This document shows, one piece after another, positions 51,896 to 60,923 of a DNA stretch of 64,000 nucleotides (within the stretch, counting starts at the first letter, position 1; each line of letters starts with the position of its first letter). The position numbers and the translations under genes are program-made. The stretch spans positions 24,392-88,391 of the forward strand of contig JADKCG010000019.1 of NCBI GenBank assembly GCA_016714745.1, read 5' to 3'. The stretch is from Elusimicrobiota bacterium. GTDB lineage: Bacteria; Elusimicrobiota; Elusimicrobia; FEN-1173. The notes under the pieces were generated by a model. The model saw only the letters and a program-made list of their open reading frames with translations. It searched no databases and was not told the origin of the DNA.

Positions 51896-52109
51896 AGGGA
51901 CCTTCCATTATTAGTTAGTTAGATTCACAAGTAGCCTGTTCAAAATCTACGGCAACCACCCCTCTTTCCGTCGTTCCGGCATGGTTTTAGCCAGAACAGA
52001 GATTGACCACTGTATCAAAATTTCATGATTTCCGGGCAAAAACGTGTTGGAATGACGAAACGCGGATGTGGAAATAGGCCTTGAAAATATACGAATTTAT
52101 ATTAGACTG

Positions 52110-54020
52110 ATGGGGATGACATCTACGCCCCTTCTCCATCGAGCGACGCAATATTTTTTTTGGTGTTTATTGGTTCTCTTGATCCCCTTGGGGGGGAGCG
52201 GGTGGGCCCTCATGACCTTTCAACCCAACGATGGAAATGTGCGCCTACTCAATGACGTCCGTCGCTCAACGGCGCTTGTCACCGGTTATACGACCTTAAC
52301 GACGGGGGATTTTGACGGCGACGGGTTGGACGATGTGGCGGTTTGCGCGAAACGCTACGGCGGGGTTCGGACGGTGGATCTGTTCCTGGCCCCCTTTGAC
52401 CCCGACGGGTCTTATTCGACGAAAAAAACAATGGAAATTCGCTACGCTCTTTCCGGAGATAGCCATACCCTCTTCGTCAATCCCTCGCTGGACATGGCGG
52501 ACCTTGATGGCGACGGGAAAGCCGATTTGATCGTGGGGCGGCAGGATTTTACGACAGGTCTCGCGGAAGTGGCCATCGTGTTCGGAAAAAAAAATCCGAC
52601 CGGAGTCATTGATCTGGACGGTCCAGGCGCCGACGGCCGAATCATCGGGGTCTCCCAGGTGGCCGCGGGTGATTTTAACGGGGATGGGGCGGCCGATCTG
52701 GCCTTGAACAAGGCGGGGTCGGCGGTGGGATACATCGGGCTGGGGGGGGCTGGAAAATTTTCAGGTGTGATCAACCTGTCGGTGTCAAATCCGTTTCATC
52801 GAGTTTCGCTGGGTGGAAATCTCAGGAATATCCTGAGCGGTGATTTTAATGGGGACAAAAAAACAGATTTCGCTTTTTCTCCCCCGAATGATTTGTTTCA
52901 TGGTTCTTGGGAGGAGGTGGACATCGTTTTTGGAAAAGACTCACTGCCGACCCTGCCTTCCCCCGGTGGCCTCGCGGTGGATGTTCGAATCCTCGGAAAT
53001 GGGGCGGGTATTTTCATTGGCCTGGGGGTGGGGGATATGACAGGGGACGGGAAGGCCGATCTGTTTCTTTTTCAGCAAGGGGGCTATCTCTGGGCCATTG
53101 AGGGCAAGGACATCAGTGTGGGAAAGCCTGTTTTGGTCCAATTGCCGGGTCAACCGAACAGCGTCAGTTTCCACTTAGTGACTCCTGCGGATGTTCAGGG
53201 CACGGCGCTCGTCGTCGGGGATTTTGATGGGGATGGCGCCGCCGATATTTTTCCCGGTCTTCAAGGTGGATTTACTGGATTTTTGACCAGCTCTGTTCAC
53301 CCCGGAGGGGTGCCCCTGTCCGGGGTGGGGCCACCGGCCATGGAATGGGGGCTTTATTTGGAGTGTGCGGGGGCCGGCGACACCAACGGGGATGGGTTTA
53401 AAGATCTGGTCGTCTATGAGAATTTTAATTCCATTTATCCACCCCACGGGGCCCTCCGGGTGCTGTATGGGTTCCGCCCCCTAACAAATCCCTCGATCCG
53501 CGCCATGGCCGAGAACGTCAGTCCCCGCGTTCCATTGGCTCTCGGCGTTGACGGGAACCCCACAGAGATGCTCCTATCCGGTGACATCACGGACAACTTC
53601 AAGGAGACGTGGATCCCGTTCAAAGCCCTTCAGGAGGTTGTTCTTTCCCCAACCGAGGGAACCAAAACGGTGACCGGGATGTTCCGAAACGCGGTGGGGC
53701 GGACCAGCGATCCGATTTCCACAACGGTGGAGATTCGGGCGGAGAATTCGTCCGTGATCATCGGGACCAACCGACTCCGGCCGGGGGGAAAGGTGGCCTT
53801 TGATTGTCATGTCACCGCGTCAGGCTCCCTCCGGGCCGGAATTTATAACTCAGCGGGGAAAGAGGTGTTGGAAATGGAGAACCGTTGGGTGGAACCCGGG
53901 ATCTACCCCCTGTTTTGGGATGGACGAAATGCCTTCGGGTCCCCCGTGGGGCGAGGTGTTTATTTCCTGGTGATTGAGGCCAACGGCGGACGATTGAAAA
54001 AGGAAATACTCGTTGAATAA
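52110..54020 (+). CDS. Secreted FG-GAP repeat protein with FlgD-Ig C-terminal domain (module 2, first)
   Basis: 636 residues. Signal peptide (YFFWCLLVLLIPLGGSGWA). Blades carry GDFDGDGLDDVAV, ADLDGDGKADLIV, GDFNGDGAADLAL, GDFNGDKKTDFAF, GDMTGDGKADLFL, GDFDGDGAADIFP, GDTNGDGFKDLVV. The FlgD-Ig end reads NRLRPGGKVAFDCHV, PLFWDGRNAFGS, GVYFLVIEANGGRLKKEILV. Clear paralogue of the module 1 protein and of the next gene. ATG at 52110 or 52116 is the likely start. The preceding 214-bp gap holds CGTCGTTCC and GGAATGACG arms of an imperfect inverted repeat. Confidence 0.9.
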   Translation: MGMTSTPLLHRATQYFFWCLLVLLIPLGGSGWALMTFQPNDGNVRLLNDVRRSTALVTGYTTLTTGDFDGDGLDDVAVCAKRYGGVRTVDLFLAPFDPDGSYSTKKTMEIRYALSGDSHTLFVNPSLDMADLDGDGKADLIVGRQDFTTGLAEVAIVFGKKNPTGVIDLDGPGADGRIIGVSQVAAGDFNGDGAADLALNKAGSAVGYIGLGGAGKFSGVINLSVSNPFHRVSLGGNLRNILSGDFNGDKKTDFAFSPPNDLFHGSWEEVDIVFGKDSLPTLPSPGGLAVDVRILGNGAGIFIGLGVGDMTGDGKADLFLFQQGGYLWAIEGKDISVGKPVLVQLPGQPNSVSFHLVTPADVQGTALVVGDFDGDGAADIFPGLQGGFTGFLTSSVHPGGVPLSGVGPPAMEWGLYLECAGAGDTNGDGFKDLVVYENFNSIYPPHGALRVLYGFRPLTNPSIRAMAENVSPRVPLALGVDGNPTEMLLSGDITDNFKETWIPFKALQEVVLSPTEGTKTVTGMFRNAVGRTSDPISTTVEIRAENSSVIIGTNRLRPGGKVAFDCHVTASGSLRAGIYNSAGKEVLEMENRWVEPGIYPLFWDGRNAFGSPVGRGVYFLVIEANGGRLKKEILVE

Positions 54021-55929
54021 ATATTCCATGGCGAACCGTTTTGTTTTCTTTGCCCTTTTGTTTTGGCCGGTTTCGGGCATGGCGGTGATTTATATTCAAC
54101 CGAACGAAGCCAACGGCACCCTCTTCAATGACTCCTTTCGCAACGAAGCCGTCGCGAGCCGTGGGGAGGCCCTGTCCGTGGGAGACTTTAACGGCGATGG
54201 GCGCGACGACGTGGCGATCTTGATGGAGGTGTCTTCCACCAGACGGTCCATTGAACTATTTTTTGGTCCTTATGAAAAAGAGGCGGGTTTTTTAACGATC
54301 CCCCACTGCACGCTGTTCCTGGAAGGTTCGGGACGAGATCTCGATCTTCCCTCGAAAAAAATGGCGGATCTCAACGGGGACGGGCGGGACGATCTGGCGG
54401 TCTACCGAAACGACGCCGATACCCCTATTCCCCAAATCCAAATTGTTTTCGGCGAAGAAAAGCCCTCGGCCATTAAGAACCTCGACCCAGGGGACTCCGC
54501 CTTTAAAATCCTTGGTCTTCCCGGGACCCGGTTTGGAGAAAAAATAGCGGCGGGCGATTTTAACGGGGATACGGTGGACGACTACGCCGTCCTTTATTCC
54601 ACTCTTCCATCGATCGTCTATCTCGTGTTGGGAGAGATCGGTCTCTCCTCCGGGACGGTGGATCTCTCTATTCAGAATCCCTTTGTCGAACTGGAGGTTC
54701 CCGGATGGGGAACGGACTTGGTGCCCGGACACTTTAATCAGGATGGAAATGAGGACTTGGCCGTCGGAGCGCAATATCCAAACACCGATACTCAAATCTC
54801 TGTTTATTATGGGCAGTCCCCTTTCCCCGCGGCGGGAGGGTCCCCCCTTGTCAGGGATGTTCAGATCCTCGGACATTATTTTGACAGGACGGGCAATCAA
54901 AATGATATTGGGCCCGTTTCAGCCGGAGACCTCACGGGTGATCATCTGGATGAACTCGTCATTTTTAATTATGCCAATGGAGATCCCCAATGGGTTGTGA
55001 GCGGTTCAGACATCGCCTCGGGGAAACCGGTTTTACGTCAACAAACAGGCACTCCGGAAAGCGTTATTTTTTATCCAGTTCCTAGCGAGACAGAAGTATC
55101 CAATTGGAAAACGATTCTGGCCGATTTCGACGCGGACGGGGCGGATGACCTATTATCCTCCCAGCAGGTGGGAATTGGGGGGATCTTGACAACAGATATT
55201 CACCCGGGGGGTATTATGTTGAACGATCTTGGGTCCGTTTCTTCCTTGGGTTGGGTGGGGGATTTTAACGTGTTTAATGTGGGCGATTTTAATGGGGACG
55301 GGTTTCGCGATTTGGTCGCCTACGAAAATTTCAATTCCATCTATCCCCCGTATGGGGCGCTCCGATTTTTATTTGGGTTCCGTCCCTTAAAGAACCCTCG
55401 GATCACCGTTCCGGACATTGAGGGAGACAGCCGGCGGGTCACCGTTTCGCTTTCTGTGGATGGGGCGCCCACGGAAATGCGGTTGTCCGGGGATATCACC
55501 TCGGACTTTAAGGATCAATGGATTCCCTTTCGCTCGACCCAAGAGGTTGTCTTGAGCCCGGGGGGCGGGACGAAAACGATCAGCGCCCGGTTTCGCAATT
55601 CGGTGGGACGGGAAAGTGAAACGGTGGACACCCAAAGGGGTGTGGAAGTGAAAGAAACCCAGGTTGTCACGGAGACGAACCGGTTGCGCGTGGGCGGGAG
55701 GGTCTCGTTTGATTGTCACCGGCATTCGCCGGGGGTGTTGCGGGGCATAGTGTATGGGCCCCGGGGAGAAGAGGTTGTGGAATTAGAGAACCGTTGGGTG
55801 GAAAGCGGGATATATCCCGTTCAATGGAACGGGACAAATTCCCATGGAAATCGTGTGGCACGGGGGGTATACTACCTTGTGATCGAGATGGGTGAAGAAA
55901 GAATAAAAAGGGAAATTCTCGTTGAGTAA
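54013..55929 (+). CDS. Secreted FG-GAP repeat protein with FlgD-Ig C-terminal domain (module 2, second)
   Basis: 638 residues. Signal peptide (FVFFALLFWPVSGMA). Calcium loops include GDFNGDGRDDVAI, ADLNGDGRDDLAV, GDFNGDTVDDYAV, ADFDADGADDLLS and GDFNGDGFRDLVA; the end is NRLRVGGRVSFDCHR ... GVYYLVIEMGEERIKREILV. The TTG start at 54013 overlaps the previous stop and has AAAAAGGAAA 8 bases upstream, inside the previous gene's tail; ATG at 54028 is the alternative. Confidence 0.9.
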   Translation: MNKYSMANRFVFFALLFWPVSGMAVIYIQPNEANGTLFNDSFRNEAVASRGEALSVGDFNGDGRDDVAILMEVSSTRRSIELFFGPYEKEAGFLTIPHCTLFLEGSGRDLDLPSKKMADLNGDGRDDLAVYRNDADTPIPQIQIVFGEEKPSAIKNLDPGDSAFKILGLPGTRFGEKIAAGDFNGDTVDDYAVLYSTLPSIVYLVLGEIGLSSGTVDLSIQNPFVELEVPGWGTDLVPGHFNQDGNEDLAVGAQYPNTDTQISVYYGQSPFPAAGGSPLVRDVQILGHYFDRTGNQNDIGPVSAGDLTGDHLDELVIFNYANGDPQWVVSGSDIASGKPVLRQQTGTPESVIFYPVPSETEVSNWKTILADFDADGADDLLSSQQVGIGGILTTDIHPGGIMLNDLGSVSSLGWVGDFNVFNVGDFNGDGFRDLVAYENFNSIYPPYGALRFLFGFRPLKNPRITVPDIEGDSRRVTVSLSVDGAPTEMRLSGDITSDFKDQWIPFRSTQEVVLSPGGGTKTISARFRNSVGRESETVDTQRGVEVKETQVVTETNRLRVGGRVSFDCHRHSPGVLRGIVYGPRGEEVVELENRWVESGIYPVQWNGTNSHGNRVARGVYYLVIEMGEERIKREILVE

Positions 55930-56290
55930 CCACCCCTCTTCCTATAAAAAAATTGGTTTGCCCGCGTGTTTGTTGACGTTGCTGGCCGCCTCCGGCGCGG
56001 GGGGCGTTTTCTCGAAAGGGGACCGGCATGCCCGGGGTCCCGCTCTGTTGGAATGGGACCCCAGCGTTCGGGCGGAAGGGATGGGGGGGGCGTTTGTGGG
56101 GTGGCCGACGATGGGGGGGCGTTGTACTGGAACCCGGCGGGGTTGGGTCAGGTTGCGCGGACGGAATTGGCTTTGGGCTATGCGGAGGAGTTTGGTGAAC
56201 AGACCCGGGGAGACCTTCGGTTTGTCCGCCCGGTCTGGTGGGGTCAAGAACGGCGAACGTGGGGTGTTCGCCTGGCCTATTCGTCCGTGA
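55922..56290 (+). CDS. PorV-like beta-barrel with TPRs, 5' part (module 2)
   Basis: About 59 codons in the true frame: signal peptide (CLLTLLAASGAGGVF), then LLEWDPSVRAEGMGGAFVG. One G added to GGGG at 56098-56101 gives VGVADDGGALYWNPAGL and the frame at 55966-57579. The start is TTG at 55922, overlapping the FG-GAP stop, with AAAAGGGAAA upstream. Whole gene 55922-57579, about 552 residues. Confidence 0.8.
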   Translation: MSNHPSSYKKIGLPACLLTLLAASGAGGVFSKGDRHARGPALLEWDPSVRAEGMGGAFVGWPTMGGRCTGTRRGWVRLRGRNWLWAMRRSLVNRPGETFGLSARSGGVKNGERGVFAWPIRP

Positions 56291-57579
56291 AACCGTTTGA
56301 GCTGACCGAAAACGGGTCCGCCGCGGGCACGGTGCATCCGCAGGATTTTGTGTTGGGGGCGTCGTACGAACAGCCGTTGGGACCCGTCTTTGTGGGGGGA
56401 ACCCTCAAAGGGATTCGGCAGGACATTTCGGTGGACGGGGGGCGTGACTCGGTGTTGGCGGTGGTCCAACTCGATGCCCCGATGAATGACACGGTGGGGA
56501 CCCAGATGGGGATTGAAGTGACCCGGAACTGGGCGAACCGGATCGCGGTTTCGGCCCGGATGGGGTATCGTTCGTCGAGCGGAGACCTGACGATGCTGGA
56601 GAAGATGACCTTCGGTTTAGGATTTGTCCGTGAGGCGCTTGGCGTCAACTACGCGTATTTGCCCCAGGAGGAGTTGGGAGGCACTCACCGGTTTGAAGTC
56701 CTATTGCGGTTTGGGGCTCCCCTGGAGCCGGAGACGCGGCGAAACATGTTGTTGCGCCAGGCGGAAACCCTGTATGCCGAAAAGCGAATGGTGCGTGCGC
56801 GCTCGGCGGTGGAGGAAGTGTTGACGATTTCGCCGAAGAACGCCCAAGCGCGAACGTTGCAAAAACAAATAGAATCCCGCATCGCCACCAGTTTGGACCC
56901 GGAAACGCTGTTTATTTTGGGGGATCGGGCCTTCGAAGAAAATCGATACGACCAGGCGGCGGACTTTTTCAAGCGGCTGGTGGAGGTGTCCCCCGGTTAT
57001 CCGGGCGGACGCGAACGGTGGGAAAAGGCGGAGGAGAGGGCCGGGGCCGAACGATTGCGCGTGGCGGAATCTCGTTTGAAAGAGGAGCGCCGTCGGGAGG
57101 GCCAGTCCCGCCGCGTCCGCGCCGAACGGCTGATGTCGCAAAAAAACTGGACGGCCGCGTGGACGGCCTGGGAGAACGTATTGGCCCTTTTCCCCAACGA
57201 TCGCGTGGCGGAATCGGGGATTCAACGATGCCGGGAAGAGTTATACACGGGGGCTGGGGCGGCCGAGCGCAAGGGCGACTGGGCGACGGCCATCGATTTG
57301 TATCGCGCGGCCCAGTCAAAGGATAAGACGTTCAAAAACAGTGCCGAGCGGTTGGCCGCTCTGGGGCCCCGGGTGGCGGCCGAGGAGGCCGCTAGGACTG
57401 AGCGACGGCAAGAGGAGTCCAAGGGGTTGTATGAGAAAGGCATGGCGGCCTACTCTCTTAAACATTATGAAAAAGCCCAATCGTTTTTTGAGCAGGCGCT
57501 CCGGGCGAACCCCAACGACAAAAAAACAATCAAAGCGTTGGAACGGTTGAAGGAAGAGAGGGAGGGACACCGACCATGA
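55966..57579 (+). CDS. PorV-like beta-barrel with TPRs, 3' part (module 2)
   Basis: Real sequence from about 56098. Barrel: VADDGGALYWNPAGLGQVAR, LRFVRPVWWGQERRTWGVRL, GVNYAYLPQEELGGTHRFEV. Then TPR-like repeats: LYAEKRMVRARSAVEEVLTI, LFILGDRAFEENRYDQAADF, LYEKGMAAYSLKHYEKAQSF. It aligns along its length with the module 1 gene. The stop overlaps the next ATG (ATGA, 57576-57579). Outer-membrane partner of the two FG-GAP proteins by inference. Confidence 0.87.
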   Translation: MFVDVAGRLRRGGRFLERGPACPGSRSVGMGPQRSGGRDGGGVCGVADDGGALYWNPAGLGQVARTELALGYAEEFGEQTRGDLRFVRPVWWGQERRTWGVRLAYSSVKPFELTENGSAAGTVHPQDFVLGASYEQPLGPVFVGGTLKGIRQDISVDGGRDSVLAVVQLDAPMNDTVGTQMGIEVTRNWANRIAVSARMGYRSSSGDLTMLEKMTFGLGFVREALGVNYAYLPQEELGGTHRFEVLLRFGAPLEPETRRNMLLRQAETLYAEKRMVRARSAVEEVLTISPKNAQARTLQKQIESRIATSLDPETLFILGDRAFEENRYDQAADFFKRLVEVSPGYPGGRERWEKAEERAGAERLRVAESRLKEERRREGQSRRVRAERLMSQKNWTAAWTAWENVLALFPNDRVAESGIQRCREELYTGAGAAERKGDWATAIDLYRAAQSKDKTFKNSAERLAALGPRVAAEEAARTERRQEESKGLYEKGMAAYSLKHYEKAQSFFEQALRANPNDKKTIKALERLKEEREGHRP

Positions 57580-59033
57580 TTAAAAAGCGAAGATCCCGGG
57601 GTGTCGACGTGGGGACGTGGCGCGGGGACTGGGCTTTGGTGACGGGGGCCTCGGAGGGTTTGGGCAAGGCCTTTGCTCGACGGTTGGCGATGGAGGGCCT
57701 GTCTCTGGTCCTCGTGGCTCGGAACGAAGCGCGCCTTCTTTCCTTGGCGACGGAACTCGAACAGAGCGCGGGAATCAAGACCCTGGTCTTGGCCCGGGAC
57801 CTCTCCATCGCGGGGGCGGCCGAGGAACTGGTTGGCGCCATCAGATCCCGTGACATTCGCGTTCGTCTTTTAATCAATAACGCGGCCCGTGTTCAATGGG
57901 GACCGCTGGAGCGGACCTCTCCAGAAACCCTCCTGGGCACCGTTCAACTTAATGTCACGACCATCGTTCAACTCTGTTACCTCCTTCATAAAGACCTTTC
58001 GTCATTTCCAACGAGCGCGATCGTCAATGTGACCTCCATGGGGGCCCACTTCGTAACTCCTTTTATGGTCAATTATACCGCCAGCAAGGCTTTTCTCAAG
58101 AGTTTTGGATTGGGTTTGTACAGCGAGTGGAAGTCCCAAGGAATTTTGGTGCAAACTCTTCTGCCGGGGGTCATTGAAACAAACATGAACGCGCGGGCGG
58201 GGCTTCCCACGCGCGTCTTGGCCAATACTGAGAAAGGAAATCCCCGTCAAAAACCGGAAACCGTTGTGGCTGTTTCCCTGCAGGGTTTGGCCCGCGGGGC
58301 GCCCCTGGTTTATACCCGATGGAAAGATGTTTGGATAAGCCGATTAGCGGCCTTAGTGTCGGTCCAATTTCTGGTTCGCGTCGGCACAAAAATTTTCACC
58401 CCAACGGCCGCCGAAAGATCCGGTGAGGAGAGCCCTCCCGCAGGGGCGTTGGAGTGTTCCCTCTGTGGGTTCAGCGCGGACCCTCCTCCGGCGAATCAAC
58501 TCGGTCGCGTCAGGGGCAATACCGAACGATTTAAGGAGACCTGGTTCCGAATATGGAAGTGCCCGTCTTGTGGAACGGTTCACAGCATCGACCCGGTGGA
58601 TTTTGCCGATATTTACCGCGATTATCCGTTGAACGGCCTTTCCCTCGACGGGTTTGCCCGGGTCAGTATGGGGAATCTGTTATGGCGCCTTCGTCGGGCT
58701 GGGTTGAAAAAGGAACACCGTGTCTTGGACTACGGTTGCGGAAACGGCCGATTTCTGGACTACCTGAAATTGAAAGGGTGGGGCGCCCCCGTCGGATACG
58801 ACCCTTACCTTCCCGCGTTCGCCACCGAACCCGAGGGACTTTTTGACTGTGTGGTGTTTAATGATGCCATTGAGCATGTTCCCGATCCACGCGCGGTTCT
58901 TCGGCGCGCCATTTCTTTTGTGAAACCGGGCGGCCTTTTATATATCGGAACTCCTGATTCCGCGCCGATCGAGGTCGATCGACTGGACCGCTCCATGACC
59001 GCCCTTCACCAGCCATTTCACCGGCACTTTTGA
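57576..59033 (+). CDS. SDR oxidoreductase fused to zinc-ribbon methyltransferase (main part)
   Basis: 485 codons. Residues 18-275 are a short-chain dehydrogenase: TGASEGLG (23-30), NNAAR (101-105), Ser154 and the YTASK catalytic pair (Tyr167, Lys171), LLPGVIETNM. From about 290 a zinc ribbon (CSLC at 294-297, CPSC) and a methyltransferase follow: VLDYGCGNGRFLDYL, VVFNDAIEHVPDP, PGGLLYIGTPDSAP. The frame stops at 59033 after FHRHF; one T added to TTTT (59029-59032) continues into 59030-59314. No stop separates the two enzymes, so this is a true two-domain chain. Confidence 0.85.
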   Translation: MIKKRRSRGVDVGTWRGDWALVTGASEGLGKAFARRLAMEGLSLVLVARNEARLLSLATELEQSAGIKTLVLARDLSIAGAAEELVGAIRSRDIRVRLLINNAARVQWGPLERTSPETLLGTVQLNVTTIVQLCYLLHKDLSSFPTSAIVNVTSMGAHFVTPFMVNYTASKAFLKSFGLGLYSEWKSQGILVQTLLPGVIETNMNARAGLPTRVLANTEKGNPRQKPETVVAVSLQGLARGAPLVYTRWKDVWISRLAALVSVQFLVRVGTKIFTPTAAERSGEESPPAGALECSLCGFSADPPPANQLGRVRGNTERFKETWFRIWKCPSCGTVHSIDPVDFADIYRDYPLNGLSLDGFARVSMGNLLWRLRRAGLKKEHRVLDYGCGNGRFLDYLKLKGWGAPVGYDPYLPAFATEPEGLFDCVVFNDAIEHVPDPRAVLRRAISFVKPGGLLYIGTPDSAPIEVDRLDRSMTALHQPFHRHF

Positions 59034-59314
59034 CCGGAGCGGGATTGGACCGTCTGGGGGAGGAAACCGGGTTTGATCGTGTCGCCCGGTATCGACGGTC
59101 CTATTTGGACACGGTTGTCCCCTTCTGCAATTATCGTGGGTTCGACGAATTCAGCCGAGCCCTGGGACACAACCTCAACGCGGTCATTGCCCATCGGTCC
59201 CCCTGGATTTTTATTAAAAACCCCCTACTCCTCTTTTTTGCTTTTTTCGGCTATTGGTTTCCGAGCGCGGAAGAACCGGCATTGATTTTGCGCCGCCCGA
59301 GGGGGAAGGCATGA
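59030..59314 (+). CDS. SDR-methyltransferase fusion, 3' end
   Basis: The C-terminal third of the methyltransferase: LTGAGLDRLGEETGFDRVAR, NPLLLFFAFFGYWFPSAEEP. It aligns with the end of the paralogue at 33849-34814. It is not a gene by itself. The stop overlaps the start of the next short gene (ATGA, 59311-59314). Confidence 0.75.
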   Translation: MTGAGLDRLGEETGFDRVARYRRSYLDTVVPFCNYRGFDEFSRALGHNLNAVIAHRSPWIFIKNPLLLFFAFFGYWFPSAEEPALILRRPRGKA

Positions 59315-59451
59315 AAATGAACCGGTTGGAAAAAGTTCTGATGAACAGTCCCTTTCGGGCGGCGTTTCATCGATGGGTAGAGGCCCCTCTTCTCCTTCGT
59401 TTGGGAGGGCGCGTGGAGGGGGCCAAAGTCCTTGAGGTGGGCTGTGGTTGA
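59311..59451 (+). pseudogene. Truncated methyltransferase
   Basis: 46 residues: an N-terminal helix (MKMNRLEKVLMNSPFRAAFH) and the first strand plus motif I of a methyltransferase (VEGAKVLEVGCG), then a stop. None of the three following frames continues the family. The kinase of module 2 begins 74 bases later. I read it as the stump left at a recombination junction, or as a misassembly. Confidence 0.65.
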
Positions 59452-59525
59452 GGGGGGGGCTGGGTCCGGAAGGAGAAATGATTGTCCGGCCGAATGATGG
59501 GAATCAAAAGAGGGGGGCGCGGTTT

Positions 59526-60923
59526 ATGACATTGCGTGTTCGACTTGGGCTTTTGAGCGTTTCGCTCGTGATGGGGACGTTGGGGGCGGCCGCTTTTGCC
59601 GTTTACGTGAGCGAAGGGGCTCATCTCGTGCGGGAGGCGGAGCGGGGGCGATCGGCGTTGTTGGCCAGCTTTGCCCAAAGTTGCCGCGACGCTATTTTGG
59701 TTCAAGACGAGATGGCCGCGGTCAATGCCGCTGTGGCGGTGGCGAAGGTCAGCGGTGTTCGAGGAGCCTATTGCCTCGATAAAAACAACCGCGTGATTGC
59801 CCATTCCGACGGAATTCGCGGTAAATTATCGGAAGGTTCTAAAGAGGCCGTGCCTAACAGGGGGAGTCGGGGAGAGCGGTTGTCACGCCTGACCCGTTCG
59901 GTGGAAGGAGTGGCTGGAGCGAAGGCCACGATCGTTTTTTCCGAAGATGTTTTGGCGGCCGGAATACGTGAGAGCTTGCAGGGGCTCATGAAACGGCTCA
60001 GCCTCGTGTTGTCAGGGGCGCTCATCCTTGGAATTATGGGGTCGATCGTTTTGGCTCAAAGCCTCGCGCGGCCCATCCTGCGAATTCTTAAGGGGACCCA
60101 GGCCCTGGCCGAAGGACGTTTGGATCACAGGATCCAAATGCGCCGGCGGGACGAGCTGGGTCAGTTGGCCGAGGGGTTTGATGCGATGGCGGTGAAACTC
60201 GGGGAGGTGGATAAGATGAAGGACGATTTTGTCTCAAACGTCACCCACGAATTGCGTTCGCCGCTGGGGGCCATCGAGAGTTACGCCAATATGATCGCCG
60301 AAGACGCGCGGGCGGGGAATCTTGCGGAGGTGATGGAATCCGTCAATGTCGTTCGCAACAACACGACGCGCTTGAGCCGATTTATTAATAATATTTTGGA
60401 TCTTGCTAAAATCGAGACGAGAACAGACGGACTTCGCCGGGAGCGGGTTCGAGGCCTGACGTTGGTTCAGGAGACCCAATCGTTTTTCGCCGCCAAAGCG
60501 CGGGAGAAGGGGATTTGGTTGGAGGCCCAGGGGGACCCTCGCCTTGAATTGTGGGTTGACCCTGATAAACTTCAGCAGGTGCTGACCAATCTGGTGAGCA
60601 ATGCGTTCAAATTTACGCCCGAAGGGGGACGGATTACTCTTTCGGCCGTGCAGGAAGGGGACCGGGTTCTTTTAAAAGTGGAAGACACGGGCCCCGGCAT
60701 TGCTCCTAAAGATGTGGGCCGGATCTTTAACCGGTTCGAGCAGGTCCGGGAGCGTGTGGAACAGCTGGAGGGGCCAAAGGGGACGGGACTGGGGTTGGCG
60801 ATTGCGAAAGGGTTGGTGGAAGCCCATGGAGGAAAGATTGATGTGCACAGCGAAATCGGGCGCGGAAGCGTTTTTTGTGTGTCGTTGCCGGTGAACAACG
60901 AGGGCCTATGCAAATCCTCATAA
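59526..60923 (+). CDS. Membrane sensor histidine kinase (module 2)
   Basis: 465 residues. Periplasmic sensor with FAQSCRDAILVQDEMAAVNA (Cys53, the same position as in module 1), membrane segments about 8-27 and 160-178, HAMP (RPILRILKGTQALAEGRLDH), HisKA VTHELRSPL (His241), HATPase VLTNLVSNAFKF, EDTGPGIAP, GPKGTGLGLAI. The start ATG at 59526 is chosen because MTLRVRLGLL aligns with the module 1 start; ATG at 59478 is an in-frame alternative. It overlaps the regulator by 16 bases. Confidence 0.94.
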   Translation: MTLRVRLGLLSVSLVMGTLGAAAFAVYVSEGAHLVREAERGRSALLASFAQSCRDAILVQDEMAAVNAAVAVAKVSGVRGAYCLDKNNRVIAHSDGIRGKLSEGSKEAVPNRGSRGERLSRLTRSVEGVAGAKATIVFSEDVLAAGIRESLQGLMKRLSLVLSGALILGIMGSIVLAQSLARPILRILKGTQALAEGRLDHRIQMRRRDELGQLAEGFDAMAVKLGEVDKMKDDFVSNVTHELRSPLGAIESYANMIAEDARAGNLAEVMESVNVVRNNTTRLSRFINNILDLAKIETRTDGLRRERVRGLTLVQETQSFFAAKAREKGIWLEAQGDPRLELWVDPDKLQQVLTNLVSNAFKFTPEGGRITLSAVQEGDRVLLKVEDTGPGIAPKDVGRIFNRFEQVRERVEQLEGPKGTGLGLAIAKGLVEAHGGKIDVHSEIGRGSVFCVSLPVNNEGLCKSS

